Source of the DNA: Pseudothioclava sp033100795
GTDB taxonomy: Bacteria; Pseudomonadota; Alphaproteobacteria; Rhodobacterales; Rhodobacteraceae
Direction: 5' to 3'
Assembly (NCBI RefSeq): GCF_033100795.1
Contig: NZ_JAWLVI010000001.1
Span: 1,130,254-1,194,253 of the forward strand
Length of the DNA: 64,000 nucleotides
The notes under the pieces were generated by a model. The model had not been told where the DNA came from. It searched no databases and saw only the letters and a program-made list of their open reading frames with translations. Shown piece by piece: positions 41,834 through 50,458 of the stretch (position 1 is its first letter; every line of letters begins with the position of its first letter). The translations under genes and the position numbers were made by a program.

Positions 41834-42697
41834 ATGCGCTCCCTGTTGTTCCTGCTGCCCGCTCTTGCCCTTGCGGCCTGCGCCCCCCCCGATCCAGGTG
41901 AGGTGTCGGTCGCACTGAAGGGCACGGAACTGGCGCATTGCTGCGACAATGCCGAGTTCTACCCGCCCCCCGTGATGAAACTGGCCGACCCGCTGATGCC
42001 GCTTTTGGGACCGGTATTCGGCAATGTGGTGTTCCGCGAGGGCTATCTTGAAAAGCCCTCCGCGCGGCAGGCCATCGAGGCTCGTTTGCAGCCGATGGAC
42101 ATGCTGGTGCTCAGTTCGAAAAACCGGCTGTCGGGGAAAACACTGCCGGGGCTTTTCGGTCATGCGGTGATCTATCTGGGCGACGAGGCCAGCCTGCGGC
42201 GCTCCGGTCTCTGGAACGACCCGAGGATCGCACCCCATCACGCCGATATTCGCGCGGGCAAAACCTATATCGAGGCAGATACAAATGGCGTTCACCTGTC
42301 GGATGCAACGCACGCTCTGGCCACCGATGCCTTGGCGATCCTGCGGCTCAAATCCGGCTGCGGCACGGACAGATGCGCCCCCGCCGAGGTGATAGAGACA
42401 CTCGGGCGGGACTATGACTTCCGCTTCGAGGGCGAGGACCATTCAAAGCTTTACTGCACGGAACTTGCGCAAATCGCCCTGCCCGGCCACGAAATGCCCA
42501 AGCGGCGCCTGTATGACTATAACCTGATCCTGCCCGATGACGTGGTGGCGCTGGCAATCGCGGGGCGCTCGCCGATGAAGCTCGTCAGCTATTTCAGCGG
42601 CACGGCCGGCAAACGCTGGCACGAGAGCGGGCGCAAAGGGCTGTTGCGCGATATGAAGTTCTGGTGGGACGAGGCGCAGAAACCGCCCAATCTATAA
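41834..42697 (+). CDS. Lipoprotein with permuted NlpC/P60 (YiiX-like) peptidase domain
   Basis: The 287-residue precursor has a lipobox (ALALAAC, lipidated Cys16) when started at ATG 41834; an in-frame ATG at 41801 would add 11 polar residues before the signal. The peptidase part is of the circularly permuted YiiX/YebB kind: MDMLVLSSKNRLSG, then LPGLFGHAVIYLGDE with the histidine, and KLYCTELAQIAL with the catalytic cysteine near residue 203. Such enzymes are thought to cleave peptidoglycan peptides or lipid-linked amides. It is monocistronic and converges on sdhB with a strong terminator between. Confidence 0.8.
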   Translation: MRSLLFLLPALALAACAPPDPGEVSVALKGTELAHCCDNAEFYPPPVMKLADPLMPLLGPVFGNVVFREGYLEKPSARQAIEARLQPMDMLVLSSKNRLSGKTLPGLFGHAVIYLGDEASLRRSGLWNDPRIAPHHADIRAGKTYIEADTNGVHLSDATHALATDALAILRLKSGCGTDRCAPAEVIETLGRDYDFRFEGEDHSKLYCTELAQIALPGHEMPKRRLYDYNLILPDDVVALAIAGRSPMKLVSYFSGTAGKRWHESGRKGLLRDMKFWWDEAQKPPNL

Positions 42698-42702
42698 ATC
42701 AA

Positions 42703-42728
42703 AAGGCCCGGGGTTTCCCCCGGGCCTT
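42703..42728. terminator. Bidirectional terminator between YiiX-like gene and sdhB
   Basis: AAGGCCCGGGG and CCCCGGGCCTT form an 11-bp perfect stem with a TTTC loop between two convergent genes, 6 bases past one stop and 23 bases past the other. Confidence 0.85.
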
Positions 42729-42750
42729 CTGATTCGAAACCAGCCGCCGA

Positions 42751-43530
42751 TCAGACGACGCGGCTGACCATCATCTTCTTGATGTCGGCAATCGCCTTCG
42801 CCGGGTTCAGCCCCTTCGGGCAGGTCTTGGCGCAGTTCATGATCGTGTGGCAGCGATAGAGCTTGAAGGGGTCTTCAAGGTTATCCAGGCGCTCGCCCGT
42901 CGCCTCGTCGCGCGAGTCGATGATCCAGCGGTAGGCGTGCAGCAATGCCGCCGGGCCGAGGTATTTGTCGCTGTTCCACCAGTAGCTTGGGCACGAGGTC
43001 GAGCACGATGCACACATCACGCATTCATAGAGACCGTCCAGCTTTTTGCGGTCTTCGATCGACTGACGCCACTCTTTCGCGGGGCGGTTCGTCTTGGTCT
43101 CGAGCCACGGCATGATCGAGGCGTGCTGCGCGTAGAAATGCGTCAGGTCCGGGATCAGGTCTTTCACCACCGGCATGTGCGGCAGCGGGTAGATTTTGAC
43201 ATCGCCCTTGATCTCGTCGAGGCCATAGATACAGGCCAGCGTGTTGATCCCGTCGATGTTCATCGCACACGACCCGCAAATCCCTTCGCGGCACGAGCGG
43301 CGGAAGGTCAGCGTCGGGTCGATCTCGTTCTTGATCTTGATCAGCGCGTCCAGAACCATCGGGCCGCAGCGATCCATATCAAGGAAGTAGGTGTCGATAC
43401 GCGGGTTTTCACCGGTATCCGGGTCCCAGCGGTAGATCTGGAATTTACGGACGTTCTTCGCGCCCTCCGGCTTCGGCCAGGTCTTGCCGACGCGGATCTT
43501 CGAGTTCTTGGGAAGCGTGAACTGAACCAT
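42751..43530 (-). CDS. sdhB: Succinate dehydrogenase iron-sulfur subunit
   Basis: SdhB carries electrons from SdhA to quinone through three clusters. The [2Fe-2S] ligands are in CREGICGSCAMNIDG, and the [4Fe-4S] and [3Fe-4S] ligands in CVMCASCSTSCPSYWW and CHTIMNCAKTCPKGLNP. The 259 residues are full length. It is the last gene of the sdh operon, where a small lipoprotein gene sits between sdhA and sdhB; 16 bases separate the two. Confidence 0.97.
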   Translation of the reverse strand: MVQFTLPKNSKIRVGKTWPKPEGAKNVRKFQIYRWDPDTGENPRIDTYFLDMDRCGPMVLDALIKIKNEIDPTLTFRRSCREGICGSCAMNIDGINTLACIYGLDEIKGDVKIYPLPHMPVVKDLIPDLTHFYAQHASIMPWLETKTNRPAKEWRQSIEDRKKLDGLYECVMCASCSTSCPSYWWNSDKYLGPAALLHAYRWIIDSRDEATGERLDNLEDPFKLYRCHTIMNCAKTCPKGLNPAKAIADIKKMMVSRVV

Positions 43531-43546
43531 TGTTCATCCCTTTCGG

Positions 43547-43837
43547 TTAGCGGGAATAGAGCGGTCGCGTCGGAAGCTGACCGGATCTGTTATAAACGCA
43601 GCGAGTGTAGACCTCGTTCGGGTCGCGGCCCATATCGGTGGAGAGGCTCAGCGTCATATCGATGTTGCTGATGACCTTGCCATCCTGATTGATGCCCATC
43701 TTCGCTTCGCCACTCAGCGGCTTTTGCATGGCTTGCTCGGCGCAAATCCGCTCTGCCTCATGGACAGGAAGCGGAGCGCAAGCGGCAAGGGCGAACCCCG
43801 CCGCCAGCAATGCGCCATATGCAACCCCACGCACCAT
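43547..43837 (-). CDS. Small lipoprotein embedded in the sdh operon
   Basis: The 96-residue precursor has a clear lipobox (FALAAC, lipidated Cys20). The mature part reads EAERICAEQAMQKPLSGEAK, then INQDGKVISNIDMTLSLSTD and ends with YTRCVYNRSGQLPTRPLY; two further cysteines (in ERICAE and YTRCVY) could form a disulphide. Its ATG overlaps the sdhA stop as TGATG and it is followed 16 bases later by sdhB, so it is translated with the complex. I know of no assigned role. Assembly or surveillance of succinate dehydrogenase is only suggested by position. Confidence 0.8.
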   Translation of the reverse strand: MVRGVAYGALLAAGFALAACAPLPVHEAERICAEQAMQKPLSGEAKMGINQDGKVISNIDMTLSLSTDMGRDPNEVYTRCVYNRSGQLPTRPLYSR

Positions 43838-45642
43838 CAGAACGTCCGCGCTTTCGGCGCGATTTTCTTCAGGTCGATGCCGCCTTCGGCTTCGGTGGTA
43901 AGCGGGTCCTTGATGACCGGACGATACTCCAGATCCACCTTGTTGCCGGAAACGCGGCTGATGGTGTGGACGCGCCAGTTCTCGTCGTCGCGGGTGGCGT
44001 GGTCTTCCGACGCATGCGCCCCGCGGCTTTCCTTGCGGGCCTCTGCGCCGACGATGGTCGCCAGTGCGTTCGGCATCAGGTTGGTGAGTTCGAGCGTTTC
44101 CATCAGGTCCGAATTCCAGACCAGCGACCGGTCGGTCACGGCCAGATCGCCCAGCTTTGCGGCCACGTCCGTCATCTTCTCGACGCCTTCTTTCAGCGTC
44201 TTGTCGGTGCGGAACACGGCGGCATCCGACTGCATGGTGCGCTGCATCTCAAGGCGCAGCTCTGCGGTCGGGATCGCGCCTTTCGCATAGCGCAGACCGT
44301 CGAAGCGGTCGAAGGCCTTGTCGATCGACGCCTGGTTGAGCACCGGATTGGCGGCGTCCTTGTCGACAACCTTGCCAGCGCGGATCGCGGCGGCGCGGCC
44401 AAAGACCACAAGGTCGATCAGCGAGTTCGAGCCCAGACGGTTCGCACCGTGGACCGAGGCGCAGCCCGCCTCGCCCACCGCCATCAGGCCCGGAACAACG
44501 CGGTTCGGGTCTTTTGCGGTCGGGTTGAGCACTTCACCCCAGTAGTTCGTCGGAATACCGCCCATGTTGTAGTGCACGGTCGGCAGAACCGGGATCGGCT
44601 CTTTCGTGACGTCGACGCCTGCGAAGATCTTCGCAGATTCCGAAATCCCCGGCAGACGCTCTGCCAGCGCTTCGGCGGGCAGGTGCGACAGGTTCAGGTG
44701 GATGTGGTCGCCGTTTTCGCCCACACCGCGGCCTTCGCGGATTTCCATCGTCATGCAGCGGGACACATAGTCACGCGGCGCAAGGTCTTTGTAGTGGGGC
44801 GCATAACGCTCCATGAAACGCTCGCCTTCCGAGTTGGTCAGATAACCACCCTCGCCGCGCGCGCCCTCGGTGATCAGGCAACCCGAGCCGTAGATGCCGG
44901 TCGGGTGGAACTGCACGAATTCCATGTCCTGCATCGGCAGACCCGCGCGGATCACCATACCGCCACCGTCGCCGGTGCAGGTGTGCGCCGAAGTGCACGA
45001 GAAATAGGCGCGGCCGTAGCCACCCGTTGCCAGCACAACCATCTTCGCGTTGAAGACGTGCATCGTGCCATCGTCGAGCTTCCAGCAGACAACGCCCTGA
45101 CACTGCCCGTCGTCGGACATGATCAGGTCGATCGCGAAATACTCGATATAGAACTCGGCGTTGTTCTTCAGCGACTGGCCATACAGCGTGTGCAGGATGG
45201 CGTGGCCGGTGCGGTCAGCCGCCGCGCAGGTGCGCTGCACGGGCGGACCGTCACCGAATTCGGTGGTGTGACCCCCGAAGGGACGCTGGTAGATCTTGCC
45301 TTCTTCGGTGCGCGAGAACGGCACGCCGTAGTGCTCAAGCTCGTAAACAGCCTTGGGGGCTTCGCGCGCGAGGTATTCCATCGCATCCGTATCGCCCAGC
45401 CAGTCCGACCCTTTGACGGTGTCGAACATGTGCCATTGCCAGCTGTCCGGCCCCATGTTGCCAAGCGACGCGGCGATCCCGCCCTGCGCGGCAACCGTGT
45501 GCGAGCGCGTCGGGAAAACCTTGGTCACACAGGCCGTGCGGAGACCCTGTTCAGCCATGCCCAGCGTCGCGCGCAGACCGGCACCGCCAGCACCCACGAC
45601 CACGACATCGTATTCATGCGTTTCGTATTGATAAGCAGCCAT
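43837..45642 (-). CDS. sdhA: Succinate dehydrogenase flavoprotein subunit
   Basis: SdhA oxidises succinate to fumarate with covalently bound FAD. The FAD loop VVVGAGGAGLRATLGMAEQG is near residue 16, and the flavin-linking histidine is in TRSHTVAAQGGI. HPTGIYGSGCLITEGARGEG carries active-site residues and VPGLMAVGEAGCASVHGANR the C-terminal FAD contact. The 601 residues are full length. It follows sdhD and is coupled to the small lipoprotein gene. Confidence 0.97.
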   Translation of the reverse strand: MAAYQYETHEYDVVVVGAGGAGLRATLGMAEQGLRTACVTKVFPTRSHTVAAQGGIAASLGNMGPDSWQWHMFDTVKGSDWLGDTDAMEYLAREAPKAVYELEHYGVPFSRTEEGKIYQRPFGGHTTEFGDGPPVQRTCAAADRTGHAILHTLYGQSLKNNAEFYIEYFAIDLIMSDDGQCQGVVCWKLDDGTMHVFNAKMVVLATGGYGRAYFSCTSAHTCTGDGGGMVIRAGLPMQDMEFVQFHPTGIYGSGCLITEGARGEGGYLTNSEGERFMERYAPHYKDLAPRDYVSRCMTMEIREGRGVGENGDHIHLNLSHLPAEALAERLPGISESAKIFAGVDVTKEPIPVLPTVHYNMGGIPTNYWGEVLNPTAKDPNRVVPGLMAVGEAGCASVHGANRLGSNSLIDLVVFGRAAAIRAGKVVDKDAANPVLNQASIDKAFDRFDGLRYAKGAIPTAELRLEMQRTMQSDAAVFRTDKTLKEGVEKMTDVAAKLGDLAVTDRSLVWNSDLMETLELTNLMPNALATIVGAEARKESRGAHASEDHATRDDENWRVHTISRVSGNKVDLEYRPVIKDPLTTEAEGGIDLKKIAPKARTF

Positions 45643-45659
45643 CTGTCAGTAATCCCGTC

Positions 45660-46061
45660 TCAGTGCGCCATGATGCCAAGGAAGAAGCCGATCAGCGTCA
45701 GCTTCGCGAGTGCGTAAAGCACAACCGCGGTCACAGCGTAGGAAATCGAATAGGCGACGATAATGCCGGCCTTGCGGGCAGAGCCTTGGGCGTAATCCTC
45801 AATCATCATCTGCGCGCCTTTGGCGAAGTGGCGCATACCGACGACGGTCACAAGCGCGGTCAGGATCGCCGGGAAGGGGCGCGAGAAGGTCGCGATGACG
45901 GCTTCCTGCGGGGCGCCGATGGTCGAGCCGAAGACGAACAGGAACACCGGCACGATGAATGCCAGCCCGACGGCGGACATCGTCATATACCAGTGATGCT
46001 CGGTGCCGGTGCCCGAAGCGCCTTTGCCCTCGGCGCGTTTGCGTGCGGTCAGGTAACGCAT
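45660..46061 (-). CDS. sdhD: Succinate dehydrogenase membrane anchor subunit SdhD
   Basis: The 133-residue subunit has three membrane helices (MTMSAVGLAFIVPVFLFVFG, PAILTALVTVVGMRHFAKGA, GIIVAYSISYAVTAVVLYAL). MRHFAKGAQMMIEDY carries the haem/quinone region histidine and the conserved D-Y pair. With SdhC it forms the quinone site and holds SdhAB on the membrane. It starts 10 bases after the sdhC stop. Confidence 0.93.
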   Translation of the reverse strand: MRYLTARKRAEGKGASGTGTEHHWYMTMSAVGLAFIVPVFLFVFGSTIGAPQEAVIATFSRPFPAILTALVTVVGMRHFAKGAQMMIEDYAQGSARKAGIIVAYSISYAVTAVVLYALAKLTLIGFFLGIMAH

Positions 46062-46071
46062 GAATGCCTCC

Positions 46072-46455
46072 TCAGACCAGAATGACAGTGACGATGGTCA
46101 GAACCACCGAACCGATAATGCAGGCCAGACCGAGTTTCTCGGCCGTTGCGATCTCAAGCCCTTTGCCAGCGTCGAAATACAGGTGACGCAGACCGGCGAG
46201 GTAGTGATACCAGACCGCCCAGATCGAGCCGAAGAACACCAGCTTGCCGAACCACGAGGTCACGACAGCATTTGCCACTTCAAAATATTCGGGGCTGGTT
46301 GCCGCGGCCAGAAGCCACCATGCGGCAAGAATTACGCCCACGATCAGCGCGTTGCCCGTGATCCGCGTCAGGATCGAGGTCAGCGAGGTCAGCTGCGGGC
46401 GATAGATTTGGAGATGCGGGGAAAGGGGCCGTTCCACCCGTTTCACGTCTGCCAT
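46072..46455 (-). CDS. sdhC: Succinate dehydrogenase cytochrome b556 subunit SdhC
   Basis: The 127-residue subunit starts with the signature RPLSPHLQIYRPQLTSLTSI, followed by RITGNALIVG. The haem-ligand histidine is in HYLAGLRHLYFDAGKGLE. Three membrane helices are visible. It is the first gene of sdhCDA-lipoprotein-sdhB. About 170 bases upstream of its ATG lie two GTGATCAC palindromes that match a pair in front of sucC. Confidence 0.95.
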   Translation of the reverse strand: MADVKRVERPLSPHLQIYRPQLTSLTSILTRITGNALIVGVILAAWWLLAAATSPEYFEVANAVVTSWFGKLVFFGSIWAVWYHYLAGLRHLYFDAGKGLEIATAEKLGLACIIGSVVLTIVTVILV

Positions 46456-46626
46456 AATGGGTCCCTCTGTCGCTATGCCCCGAGGACGGGCGGGCGCGCG
46501 AATGGGCGCTCGCGGTCCGGGGCTGGCCGGAATTGCATATTCTCAATAGGCCGATAATTCACACAAGTCACGCGCCCGATGCGCCCAAAGTCGAGAAATC
46601 GTTACATTTCCGGTCGAAAAATCATC

Positions 46627-46660
46627 TTTGTGATCACAAATTTTCCACCCGTGATCACAT
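46627..46660 (-). promoter_or_regulatory. Paired GTGATCAC palindromes upstream of sdhC
   Basis: Two palindromes, one extended to TTTGTGATCACAAA (46627-46640) and one GTGATCAC core at 46651-46658, have centres 21 bp apart. In gene orientation the arrangement is GTGATCAC-N13-GTGATCAC, with G-x-AAAA in the spacer and CAAA after it. The identical arrangement lies upstream of sucC. Confidence 0.75.
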
Positions 46661-46730
46661 GTTAACGCTCGCAAGCGCGCCGGACTCCGCACGCGCCAAA
46701 GCGAGTCTTTCACACCGCGCCCGGCACCTC

Positions 46731-47561
46731 TCAGGCAACAGAGGCTCCCTTGCTGCGGGCTTCCAGCGCGACAAACGGGCGTAGCGACGGGAACCGCGCG
46801 AGCTGATGTTCGGGCAATTGCGACACCTGCACAGCCCCGTCCGGCCTCGCGGGAACAGAGTCGTTCTGCCCGTGCACCGCGCGCAGATACATCGGTCGTG
46901 CGCCGCACAAAAATCGAACCGGATGCCGTCTGCGCAAGACCCGATGGGCGGTAAGATACGGGTTTTGCGCAAAGTTTGCTGGCCCGAGAACGGCCAGCCC
47001 AAGATTGACGCACCGTTCGCGCATTTTCACGACACGCGGCGCGGTGCGCAAATTCTTTCCGAAAAGAACCCAGTATCCCAGCGGGAAGGACAGATATGTA
47101 TAGCCCGCCTCTCCAAGTTCCGGCGCCGCCTCGGCGCCCGCGTTGCGTAGCCGCGCCACATAATCCGTCGCCAAAGCATCGTCATCATCCAGAACGACCT
47201 GCGCGCCAAGAGGCACGGCCCCATCCCCGTCAAAGCGGCGCGCCTGATAGTTGCGAAAATAACGCCCCGCTTTCGCAGGCGGCTCGAAATGGACCTCGGC
47301 CCGGCCCTTGAACCGGTCCAACACCATTTCGCGCAAACGCCGCTGCCATCGGGCCGGCATCTGCTCGGAGCTCAGAACATCCCAATGGAAATCATCATCG
47401 CCCTGCGCCAGCAGCGAGGGGACAGTCATCGCCTCGAACATGGCGAAGCGTGCCTCCAACCGCTCGTCAGAAAAAAGCAGCGCCGGATCCTGCGAAGCCT
47501 CTGACTTCCAGCCACTGCGCCCCAGAAATGAAAACCGGGTCTGAATAAACACACGCAACAT
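46731..47561 (-). CDS. Putative rhamnosyltransferase-type glycosyltransferase
   Basis: The 276-residue protein resembles the putative rhamnosyltransferase family (Rhamno_transf). It begins VFIQTRFSFLGRSGW, has the acidic metal/nucleotide motif AQVVLDDDDALATDYVARLR, and YTYLSFPLGYWVLFGKNL downstream. There is no membrane segment. The ATG at 47561 has AAAGG upstream. It is the gene directly before the sdh operon on the same strand and has no metabolic link to it. Sugar and acceptor are unknown; a surface polysaccharide is likely. Confidence 0.72.
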   Translation of the reverse strand: MLRVFIQTRFSFLGRSGWKSEASQDPALLFSDERLEARFAMFEAMTVPSLLAQGDDDFHWDVLSSEQMPARWQRRLREMVLDRFKGRAEVHFEPPAKAGRYFRNYQARRFDGDGAVPLGAQVVLDDDDALATDYVARLRNAGAEAAPELGEAGYTYLSFPLGYWVLFGKNLRTAPRVVKMRERCVNLGLAVLGPANFAQNPYLTAHRVLRRRHPVRFLCGARPMYLRAVHGQNDSVPARPDGAVQVSQLPEHQLARFPSLRPFVALEARSKGASVA

Positions 47562-47680
47562 GCAATGTAACCTTTAAACCTGGATCAAAATACATCTATC
47601 ATATAAAGGATAGCACCCGGTTGCGGCATCATTCAACGAAAGAACCCCTTATCAAGGCCGCTCTGACTTAGCTGTGTCCC

Positions 47681-48520
47681 CTAAAGCGCATCAGCCGACC
47701 GCTCTCGGGTCTCGCCCGGCACGCCGGCGGCGTCTTCTTGCGCACGAAACTTGCAGAAAATCGGGTGCATTCCCGCGCGGGTTTCACCCAGCTGGAACAC
47801 GTCGATCTCGAAGCCATTGCGGTTGTAGGTCATCATATCGTCCCATGCGGCGCGGCACCGCCCCCACATCTCTTCATCGGCGCGCATCGCGACTTCGGGC
47901 GGGTTGAACCCCAAAACAACGCACCTGCGCGCAATCCGCACCATCTCGTCAACGATTTCCGGCCAGCGCGCCGGATCGGCATAGGCTTCGATCGCCTGAT
48001 AGGCACAGACGTAATCGAAGCTCTTGTCCTTGAACGGATAAGGTAGCTGCCCGCCATCGTGCAAAGTCACATCAAGCCCAAGGCTTTCGATGATCGGCTG
48101 ATAGGGCCAGCCGTCAACCTCGTCCGCGCGCTCGCACTCGGATTCCTGCGCCCGCAGGAGTTCCATCTCTTGAAACTGCCAGGGCTTCTTGGTGCCCTTG
48201 CGCTGGATCTTGGCATCCCCTGTGGCCCAGGCAAAGTCCGTTCCGGCGACGCGATGGCCATAGTGGCGCCAAACCTCAAGCATGGCGCCATGCGCGGTTG
48301 AAAGCTCCAGAATATCCAGCGGCTCGGAATTCAGGGTTTCGGGCATGTGCTGCAAAATACGCACCCACGCCCGCTCGCAGTTGTTTCGCCGGACGAGGTA
48401 TTTCCACATGATCCGGTCGATCCGCCGGGTGGAGTAACCGCCCAGCAGGTATCGACCGCCAAAGGCTTCCGGCATAGGCGGCAGCCATTTCAGAGCTTCT
48501 GACTGTTCAAAGCGGCGCAT
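47681..48520 (-). CDS. Class I SAM-dependent methyltransferase
   Basis: The 279-residue protein has a Rossmann-like methyltransferase core. Motif I is DILELSTAHGAMLEVWRHYG, followed by HRVAGTDFAW as motif II, and FDYVCAYQAIEAYADPARWP as motif IV with post-I acidic residues. The first 60 residues are an extra N-terminal region (RYLLGGYSTRRIDRIMWKYL). No substrate can be read. It lies between mch and the rhamnosyltransferase-type gene, so methylation of a surface glycan is a fair guess. The ATG at 48520 lacks a strong ribosome-binding site. Confidence 0.75.
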   Translation of the reverse strand: MRRFEQSEALKWLPPMPEAFGGRYLLGGYSTRRIDRIMWKYLVRRNNCERAWVRILQHMPETLNSEPLDILELSTAHGAMLEVWRHYGHRVAGTDFAWATGDAKIQRKGTKKPWQFQEMELLRAQESECERADEVDGWPYQPIIESLGLDVTLHDGGQLPYPFKDKSFDYVCAYQAIEAYADPARWPEIVDEMVRIARRCVVLGFNPPEVAMRADEEMWGRCRAAWDDMMTYNRNGFEIDVFQLGETRAGMHPIFCKFRAQEDAAGVPGETRERSADAL

Positions 48521-48622
48521 TCGTAGCCCGAGGCGAGAGGAGATGTGCCAGAAACTGTATCGGGAACTGGTTAACCCCCTGCTAGCTCCGGCTCTTTCTT
48601 GGAACTACGATCCCGCACGCTC

Positions 48623-49660
48623 TTAGCGCGGCATCACCGCCCAGTAATCCAGATCCAGCAAGACCTCGGGCGCGTATTTTCCGTCGTCGCCACGCAGCGC
48701 AAACGCCCCGGCCCCTTGCTTGACCGCCACAAGACGCAGGCGGATCAGGCCAACGCTCGGGTCGTCGGTTTCAGCCTTGTCCAGAACCTCGGACCAGGCC
48801 TTGACGGTGTCGCCCGCGAAGCACGGGTTCGCGTGCGCGCCGCCGTTCAGCGCAACGATCATCTGCGCGTTGGCAAGGCCGTTGAAGCTGAGTGCGCGCG
48901 CCATCGAGATCACATGCCCGCCGTAGATCAGCCGCTTGCCATCGTCCCGGAAGGTCGCGTCGAAATGCACCTTGGCGGTGTTCTGCCACAGGCGCGTGGC
49001 GATCATATGCTCGGCTTCCTCGATCGTGACACCATCGACGTGGTCGATCTTTTCGCCGATCTCGTAGTCGCCCCAGCGGTGCGGCTCGCCTGCCAGATCG
49101 AAATCATAGCCCGCGAAGGTCAGCCCCTCGGGCAGCACGATGTCCGCCGGATCGACAACTTTCGCCAGCTCGGGCAGCACGGTTTCGGGCGCGGGCGCAT
49201 CCAGATTGCCTTTGCGCACCATCACCCAGCGGACGTATTCCAGCACAACCTCGTCCATCTGGTTCAGGCCGCGCGTGCGGACATAAACAACGCCCGATTT
49301 GCCGTTCGAGTTTTCCTTGACGCCGATCACCTGCGACTCCGAGCGCAGCGTGTCGCCCGGATACACCGGCTTCAGCCAGCGCCCTTCGGCATAGCCAAGG
49401 TTCGCGACCGCGTTCAGCGACACATCCGGCACCGTCTTGCCAAAGACCACATGGAAGGCCGCCAGATCATCCAGCGGGCTGCCCTCAAGGCCGCAAGCCC
49501 CCGCAAACTCGTCCGAAGAATAGAGCGCGTGGCGCGCCGGATAGAGCGCGTGATAAAGCGCGCGCTCCCCCTCGGCCACGGTGCGCGGCACGGCATGGCG
49601 GATCACATCGCCAACCTTGTAATCCTCGAAAAAGCGGCCCGGATTGGTCTTTGCGGCCAT
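48623..49660 (-). CDS. mch: Mesaconyl-CoA hydratase (beta-methylmalyl-CoA dehydratase)
   Basis: The 345-residue protein has two MaoC-like hotdog halves: GRFFEDYKVGDVIRHAVPRT begins the first, WGDYEIGEKIDHVDGVTIEE the second. YGGHVISMARALSFNGLANA and HANPCFAGDTVKAWSEVLDK are typical of the mesaconyl-CoA hydratases of the ethylmalonyl-CoA pathway, which hydrate mesaconyl-C1-CoA to beta-methylmalyl-CoA during acetate growth. GGAGGAACGATC precedes the ATG. Downstream partners on the strand include a Mcl2-type gene, so this is a C2-assimilation block beside the TCA genes. Confidence 0.88.
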   Translation of the reverse strand: MAAKTNPGRFFEDYKVGDVIRHAVPRTVAEGERALYHALYPARHALYSSDEFAGACGLEGSPLDDLAAFHVVFGKTVPDVSLNAVANLGYAEGRWLKPVYPGDTLRSESQVIGVKENSNGKSGVVYVRTRGLNQMDEVVLEYVRWVMVRKGNLDAPAPETVLPELAKVVDPADIVLPEGLTFAGYDFDLAGEPHRWGDYEIGEKIDHVDGVTIEEAEHMIATRLWQNTAKVHFDATFRDDGKRLIYGGHVISMARALSFNGLANAQMIVALNGGAHANPCFAGDTVKAWSEVLDKAETDDPSVGLIRLRLVAVKQGAGAFALRGDDGKYAPEVLLDLDYWAVMPR

Positions 49661-49684
49661 GATCGTTCCTCCGTTGCGGCGCGC

Positions 49685-49888
49685 TTATTGCTCGCCCAGT
49701 TTCATCTCGGGGGAATACTCCCCGTCCTTTTCTTTCACCACGGCCTGACCGCAGCGCATGATCCCCTTGGCGGCATCAAAGGCGTATTGCGGATCGCCAT
49801 ACAGCGACCAGCCCTTGTTCAGAGCGGCCGTGACCTTGTGGCAGAACTCGCTCGTGTCATCGGCGGACAGAAAACGGTATAGTTGCAT
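49685..49888 (-). CDS. DUF1737 domain protein
   Basis: The 67-residue protein reads MQLYRFLSADDTSEFCHKVT and then ALNKGWSLYGDPQYAFD, the DUF1737 signature seen in small proteins that predict nothing about activity. GGGAGAG precedes the ATG. It lies 24 bases upstream of mch, on the same strand and probably in the same transcript. The family often occurs in this position in Rhodobacterales, to my recollection, so co-regulation with mch is likely. Confidence 0.8.
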   Translation of the reverse strand: MQLYRFLSADDTSEFCHKVTAALNKGWSLYGDPQYAFDAAKGIMRCGQAVVKEKDGEYSPEMKLGEQ

Positions 49889-49900
49889 CTGTTCTCTCCC

Positions 49901-50446
49901 TTAGCCGAAAGCCGGATAGCCAAGCGCGTAGTGTAGCCCCGCAATCGCGCCATAAAGCACCAGCGTCGCGACCACTGCGATCACCTCGAATTTCGCTGCC
50001 TTCGCAGCGGGCGGCGTCCATTTCGGTTCGGCCTTGTTGATCAGCATCATCTCAAGGCGCGCCCAGATCGCGATCCCGCCAAACAGAACAAAGCTTGGCA
50101 CATCGCCGTTCACCAGAATATGCGCCGAGCCCCACAGAGCCGTGCCGATCAGCATCGGGTGGCGGATCTTGCGAGCGATAGCGGTCTTCATCCCCGCCGC
50201 CGCGAACAGGTAAACCGAGACCAGCATCAGCAAGTTCTGGATCCCCACCAGCGCGGGCGAGCGCCCCCAGATCACGGCGCCATCGGTCATACGGTAGCCG
50301 ATCACCATCAGCACGGTGCCGACGACAACCATCCCCGTCACCATCGGGCGCTCTGCCCCCTTGAGCGAGCGGTGAAAGCCCGGAACGATGCGTTTTCCCA
50401 GATGAGCGAGCGACCACAAAAGGACGCCGAGGATAAGAACTGCCAT
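49901..50446 (-). CDS. NnrU family membrane protein
   Basis: The 181-residue protein has about five membrane helices and the NnrU pattern: LLWSLAHLGKRIVPGFHRSL, then MVTGMVVVGTVLMVIGYRM, KIRHPMLIGTALWGSAHILV with the conserved R-H-P, and VLYGAIAGLHYALGYPAF. NnrU was named for nitric-oxide-reduction clusters, but many copies, like this one, lie in unrelated places; a haem or isoprenoid-like chemistry has been proposed for relatives. It sits between the Mcl2-type gene and DUF1737 gene with gaps of about 12 bases. Confidence 0.85.
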   Translation of the reverse strand: MAVLILGVLLWSLAHLGKRIVPGFHRSLKGAERPMVTGMVVVGTVLMVIGYRMTDGAVIWGRSPALVGIQNLLMLVSVYLFAAAGMKTAIARKIRHPMLIGTALWGSAHILVNGDVPSFVLFGGIAIWARLEMMLINKAEPKWTPPAAKAAKFEVIAVVATLVLYGAIAGLHYALGYPAFG

Positions 50447-50458
50447 GTCGATTGCCTC

